This document shows positions 4,550-7,027 of a stretch of DNA of 7,027 bases, piece after piece. Source of the stretch: Alphaproteobacteria bacterium (GTDB taxonomy: Bacteria; Pseudomonadota; Alphaproteobacteria; Micropepsales; Micropepsaceae); the NCBI GenBank assembly GCA_003246795.1, contig QKCS01000336.1:1-7027 (forward strand), read 5' to 3'. Position numbers and translations under genes: made by a program. Below the pieces are notes generated by a model, which ran no database searches, had not been told where the DNA came from, and saw only the letters and a program-made list of their open reading frames with translations. How positions within the stretch are numbered: position 1 is the first letter of the stretch; each line of letters starts with the position of its first letter.

Positions 4550-6472
4550 ATGAGTGACAGCCTCGACTATCTGAAACGGTGGGTTCCCCAACCGGCGATT
4601 TCGCAAGGCGCGCGTCTGATGAGCCTGTGGCGCCCGGCCGTCGACCCATCGAACTTCTACCCGCACGAGCTGCGCGTGCGCCTGGCGTCGTTTCCGATCG
4701 CCCAGGAGATCGGCGACAAGGCGCTGAACGCCGTTCTCGGGCAGTCGCAGTGGTTCTCGCTGCCGGGCGGTACGGTTCTGACCCGCGAAGGGGACAACGA
4801 CGAGGCCGTGTTCATCGTCGTTGCGGGCTCACTCGGCGTGTTCACGCAAGACGAAACCGGCCACGATCATTTCGTGGCGCGCGTGCCCGCCGGCGAGACG
4901 GTCGGCGAGATGTCGGTCATCGCGGGCGACGCTCATTCGGCGAAGCTGATCGCGCTGCGCGACAGCGAACTCCTGCGCATCGGCAAGACCGAATTCGAAC
5001 GTTTGCTCGTCCGCCATCCGCGCCTTTCGCTCAATCTGATGCGTCTTCTCGTGCGCCGCCTGCGGCAGACGACGCGCCGTTCTGTCAGTGCGCAGCGCGC
5101 GCGGACGATCGCGTTCGTGCCCTTGCATGACGGAATCGACTGCCGCGCGCTCGGCGCCGCCCTGCGGCGCGCCTTCGGCGAGATGGCGCTGAACGCCGGC
5201 ACCGTCTATCGGGACGCACTGGGCCGCGCGAGCGACTGGTTCGCGCGTTACGAGGCGGACCACGACGTCATCCTCTACCTTGGCGACACGCCCGAAGGGG
5301 CATGGACGCGCCTGTGCCTGCGTCAAGCGGACCGCGTGTTTCTGGTCGCGCGCGCCGGCGAAGAGATACCGAGCTACGTCTACAGCGCCGATACGCGCGG
5401 CCGCCTGAAACGGCAGTTGCCGGAGCTCCTGCTCCTGCGTTCGCCGGGCAGGTCCGGCCTCTCGGCGACGACGGTCGATCCGAACGCGCCGTTCGGGCTG
5501 CATCACTATCTGCGCGACGGCGACAAGAGCGACATGTCGCGCTTCGCCCGTATCCTGGCGGGTCGCGCGGTCGGCCTCGTTCTGGCCGGCGGCGGCGCCC
5601 GCGGCTTCGCCCATATCGGCGTCGCCAAGGCACTGCGCGAGGCGGGCGTCCCCTTCGACATCGTCGGCGGCGCGTCGATGGGCGCGATCGTCGCGGCCTC
5701 GATCGCCATGGGCTGGGATCAGGACGAGATCATACGCCGCATGCGCGAGGCGTTCGTCGACTCGAATCCGCTTTCCGACTTCACGTTGCCCCTCGTCGCC
5801 GTCCTGCGCGGCAAGAAGGTGTCGAAGCTGCTCAAGGACCACTTCGGCGACATGCGCGTCGAAGACCTGCATCGCACCTATTTCTGCGTTTCGTCGAACC
5901 TGACGCTGGGGCGCGCGACCATCCACACCGAAGGTCTGCTCTGGCGCGCATTGCGTGCGACCGTCGCGATTCCCGGCCTGTTGCCGCCCGTCGTGCACGA
6001 AGGCAATTTGCTCGTCGACGGCGGTTTGATGAACAACTTCCCCGTCGACGTCATGTCGCGCTTCGCCCACGGGCCCGTGATCGGGGTCGACGTCGCGGGT
6101 GACGATCCGTTCATGGCCGACGGCGAGAACTTCGCCGATCAGCCCTGGCTCTCGCTCTTCCGTCAGCAATTGCGCGGCGCGCCGTCGATCGTCTCGATCC
6201 TCATGCGTTCAGGCACCGTCGGCAACGAAGTCCAGCGCCACCAAGCGCGCGAGCAAGCCGACCTGCTCTTCGATCCGCCGTTGCCGGGCATCGGTCTGCG
6301 GTCGTGGCACGCCTTCGATGAAGCCGTCGAAGCGGGCTACGTGCACGCCGCCGAGCACATCGAGGCCAACGGCCTCGACTTTCTGTGGTCGATCCGCGGG
6401 CACGATCTCCCGGAGTCGGACGCCTATCCGTCGCCCGCGATCTTGGCGGATTCTTCCGCCGCCGCGCCGTAG
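4550..6472 (+). CDS. NTE-like patatin phospholipase with N-terminal cyclic-nucleotide-binding-like domain
   Basis: A 640-residue three-part protein of the neuropathy-target-esterase/RssA family, predicted to be a serine (lyso)phospholipase. Residues about 58-170 form a cNMP-binding-like beta-roll (PGGTVLTREGD at 72-82, GETVGEM at 115-121). The usual phosphate-contacting Arg of that domain aligns with His129, so cyclic nucleotide binding is doubtful. Residues about 184-300 match the linker seen in NTE proteins, including ARYEADHDVILYLGD and a TRLCLRQADRVFLVA segment. The patatin domain (about 340-510) has the oxyanion loop GGGARG (347-352), nucleophile Ser376 in GASMG and catalytic Asp490 in DGG, so the dyad is complete. 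No signal peptide is evident; cytoplasmic or inner-membrane-associated action is likely. The start is ATG 4550, 11 bases after the SDR stop; an in-frame GTG 4535 overlapping that stop (GTGA) would add VSAKP. The 3' end overlaps the convergent sulfatase-like gene by 49 bases. Confidence 0.92.
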   Translation: MSDSLDYLKRWVPQPAISQGARLMSLWRPAVDPSNFYPHELRVRLASFPIAQEIGDKALNAVLGQSQWFSLPGGTVLTREGDNDEAVFIVVAGSLGVFTQDETGHDHFVARVPAGETVGEMSVIAGDAHSAKLIALRDSELLRIGKTEFERLLVRHPRLSLNLMRLLVRRLRQTTRRSVSAQRARTIAFVPLHDGIDCRALGAALRRAFGEMALNAGTVYRDALGRASDWFARYEADHDVILYLGDTPEGAWTRLCLRQADRVFLVARAGEEIPSYVYSADTRGRLKRQLPELLLLRSPGRSGLSATTVDPNAPFGLHHYLRDGDKSDMSRFARILAGRAVGLVLAGGGARGFAHIGVAKALREAGVPFDIVGGASMGAIVAASIAMGWDQDEIIRRMREAFVDSNPLSDFTLPLVAVLRGKKVSKLLKDHFGDMRVEDLHRTYFCVSSNLTLGRATIHTEGLLWRALRATVAIPGLLPPVVHEGNLLVDGGLMNNFPVDVMSRFAHGPVIGVDVAGDDPFMADGENFADQPWLSLFRQQLRGAPSIVSILMRSGTVGNEVQRHQAREQADLLFDPPLPGIGLRSWHAFDEAVEAGYVHAAEHIEANGLDFLWSIRGHDLPESDAYPSPAILADSSAAAP

Positions 6473-7027
6473 ATCCCCTTCGCCATCTGCGAAAGCTCGT
6501 TCTCCCGGCGCGCGCGATAGACGTCGCGCCGCGCCGCATGCGCGTGGCGGTCGTCGGGCGCCGCCTGCACCGCCATCTCGGCCAAGTGACACGCGAGACG
6601 GAAATCGCCCGCCGTCGCAAGCTCGCGCGCCCGGTCGGCGAGTCGTTTCGTCCCGCCCGCGAGAGCCGAAACCTCGGCCGCCAACGCGCGATCGGACGCC
6701 GGCTTCAAGCGCGCGGGATTCCCGTCGTGCCATCCGCCGTAGAGCCGCCACACGTTGCGCACGACGAACTCGGGCTCGTCGTACACCGGCCTGAGATACG
6801 GCTTGTCGAGCAGCGCTTGCGGCACACGCACGGAATGCACGATGTCGTCGAGCCGGGCGCCGTCGTTCATCATCCGCAGCGTTTCGCCGGTGACGATCTC
6901 GAGCGCCTGGGCCATGTCGCCCAGCATCGTCGCGATGCGCGCCTTGCCCTCGACGGGAAGCCCGTGCGCCGGCAGCAGCAGCTCGGGCTCGAGCGCGATC
7001 ATGCGCCGAAGCGTCCGCGCCCACTCC
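6424..7027 (-). CDS. Alkylsulfatase-family (MBL-fold) hydrolase, C-terminal part, truncated by the window edge
   Basis: The frame is open to base 7027 on the minus strand and stops at TAG 6426-6424, giving 200 visible residues. The visible part begins at the end of a metallo-beta-lactamase domain (LEPELLLPAHG, where the His would be a metal ligand) and runs into the alkylsulfatase dimerisation domain. Typical marks are ETLRMMNDG, the RPVYDEPEFVVRNVWRLYG segment and GWHDGNPARL, followed by a TPR-like helical stretch (GDFRLACHLAEMAVQAAPDD). SdsA1/BDS1-type members hydrolyse alkyl sulfates such as dodecyl sulfate to alcohol and sulfate. The main metal-binding HxHxDH motif lies outside the window, so catalytic competence cannot be judged. 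The ATG at 7002 is internal, since the family sequence continues upstream. No SCP2-like C-terminal domain is present, so it is a short form of the family. It is convergent with the patatin gene, with a 49-base tail overlap. Confidence 0.85.
   Translation of the reverse strand, partial: EWARTLRRMIALEPELLLPAHGLPVEGKARIATMLGDMAQALEIVTGETLRMMNDGARLDDIVHSVRVPQALLDKPYLRPVYDEPEFVVRNVWRLYGGWHDGNPARLKPASDRALAAEVSALAGGTKRLADRARELATAGDFRLACHLAEMAVQAAPDDRHAHAARRDVYRARRENELSQMAKGIYGAAAEESAKIAGDG
6445..6460. repeat. Inverted repeat within the convergent gene overlap
   Basis: GGCGGA (6445-6450) and TCCGCC (6455-6460) form a perfect 6-bp stem around TTCT. It lies inside the 49 bases shared by the ends of the patatin and alkylsulfatase-like genes. 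Its position suits a two-way transcript end, but no T-run follows on either strand and both strands are coding, so it may be chance. Confidence 0.3.

Noticed and set aside
4829..6169. 446-codon open frame on the minus strand opposite the patatin gene
   Set aside because: It lies wholly inside a gene with intact family motifs. Its translation is an Arg/Ala/His/Asp-rich mix without domains, as expected from GC-biased codons read on the opposite strand.

Overview
The window is gene-dense, GC-rich DNA with strongly G/C-biased third codon positions. The gene families and the sigma70-type tRNA promoter fit an alphaproteobacterial chromosome, possibly Rhodospirillales-like. That placement is inferred from style, not from a phylogenetic marker. 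There is no insertion sequence, integrase, CRISPR array or phage gene, so this reads as ordinary chromosome. Two genes are cut by the window edges: a DMT/EamA permease on the left and an alkylsulfatase-like hydrolase on the right.

Layout: (1) 1-675 (+), the C-terminal three quarters of an EamA-type transporter. (2) 686-761 (-), a complete tRNA-Phe(GAA) with encoded CCA, convergent with the transporter, and its own promoter at 793-821. (3) 920-2650 (+), a tight three-gene group: a crotonase-fold protein with the complete Asp/Glu/Asp signature of delta3,5-delta2,4-dienoyl-CoA isomerase, then two tandem, mutually similar PaaI-type hotdog thioesterases. (4) 2651-2775, a 125-base spacer holding one simple hairpin, two mutually exclusive hairpins and a possible 31-codon small ORF. 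(5) 2776-6472 (+), a second tight group: an aldo/keto reductase overlapping a short-chain dehydrogenase by 4 bases, then a 640-residue NTE-like protein with a cyclic-nucleotide-binding-like domain, an NTE-type linker and a patatin phospholipase domain. (6) 6424-7027 (-), the C-terminal part of an alkylsulfatase-family hydrolase, whose end overlaps the patatin gene tail-to-tail by 49 bases.

How the genes may work together: the first group looks like a small acyl-CoA module in which one enzyme moves double bonds of dienoyl-CoA intermediates and two others hydrolyse acyl-CoAs. The second group pairs two NAD(P)H oxidoreductases, of types often found in surface-sugar loci, with a predicted cytoplasmic or membrane-associated lysophospholipase. 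The shared role of that second group is not known from sequence. I found no clearly new system; the most interesting points are the dienoyl-CoA isomerase/double thioesterase unit, the coupled AKR-SDR-NTE cassette, and the structured spacer between the two groups.
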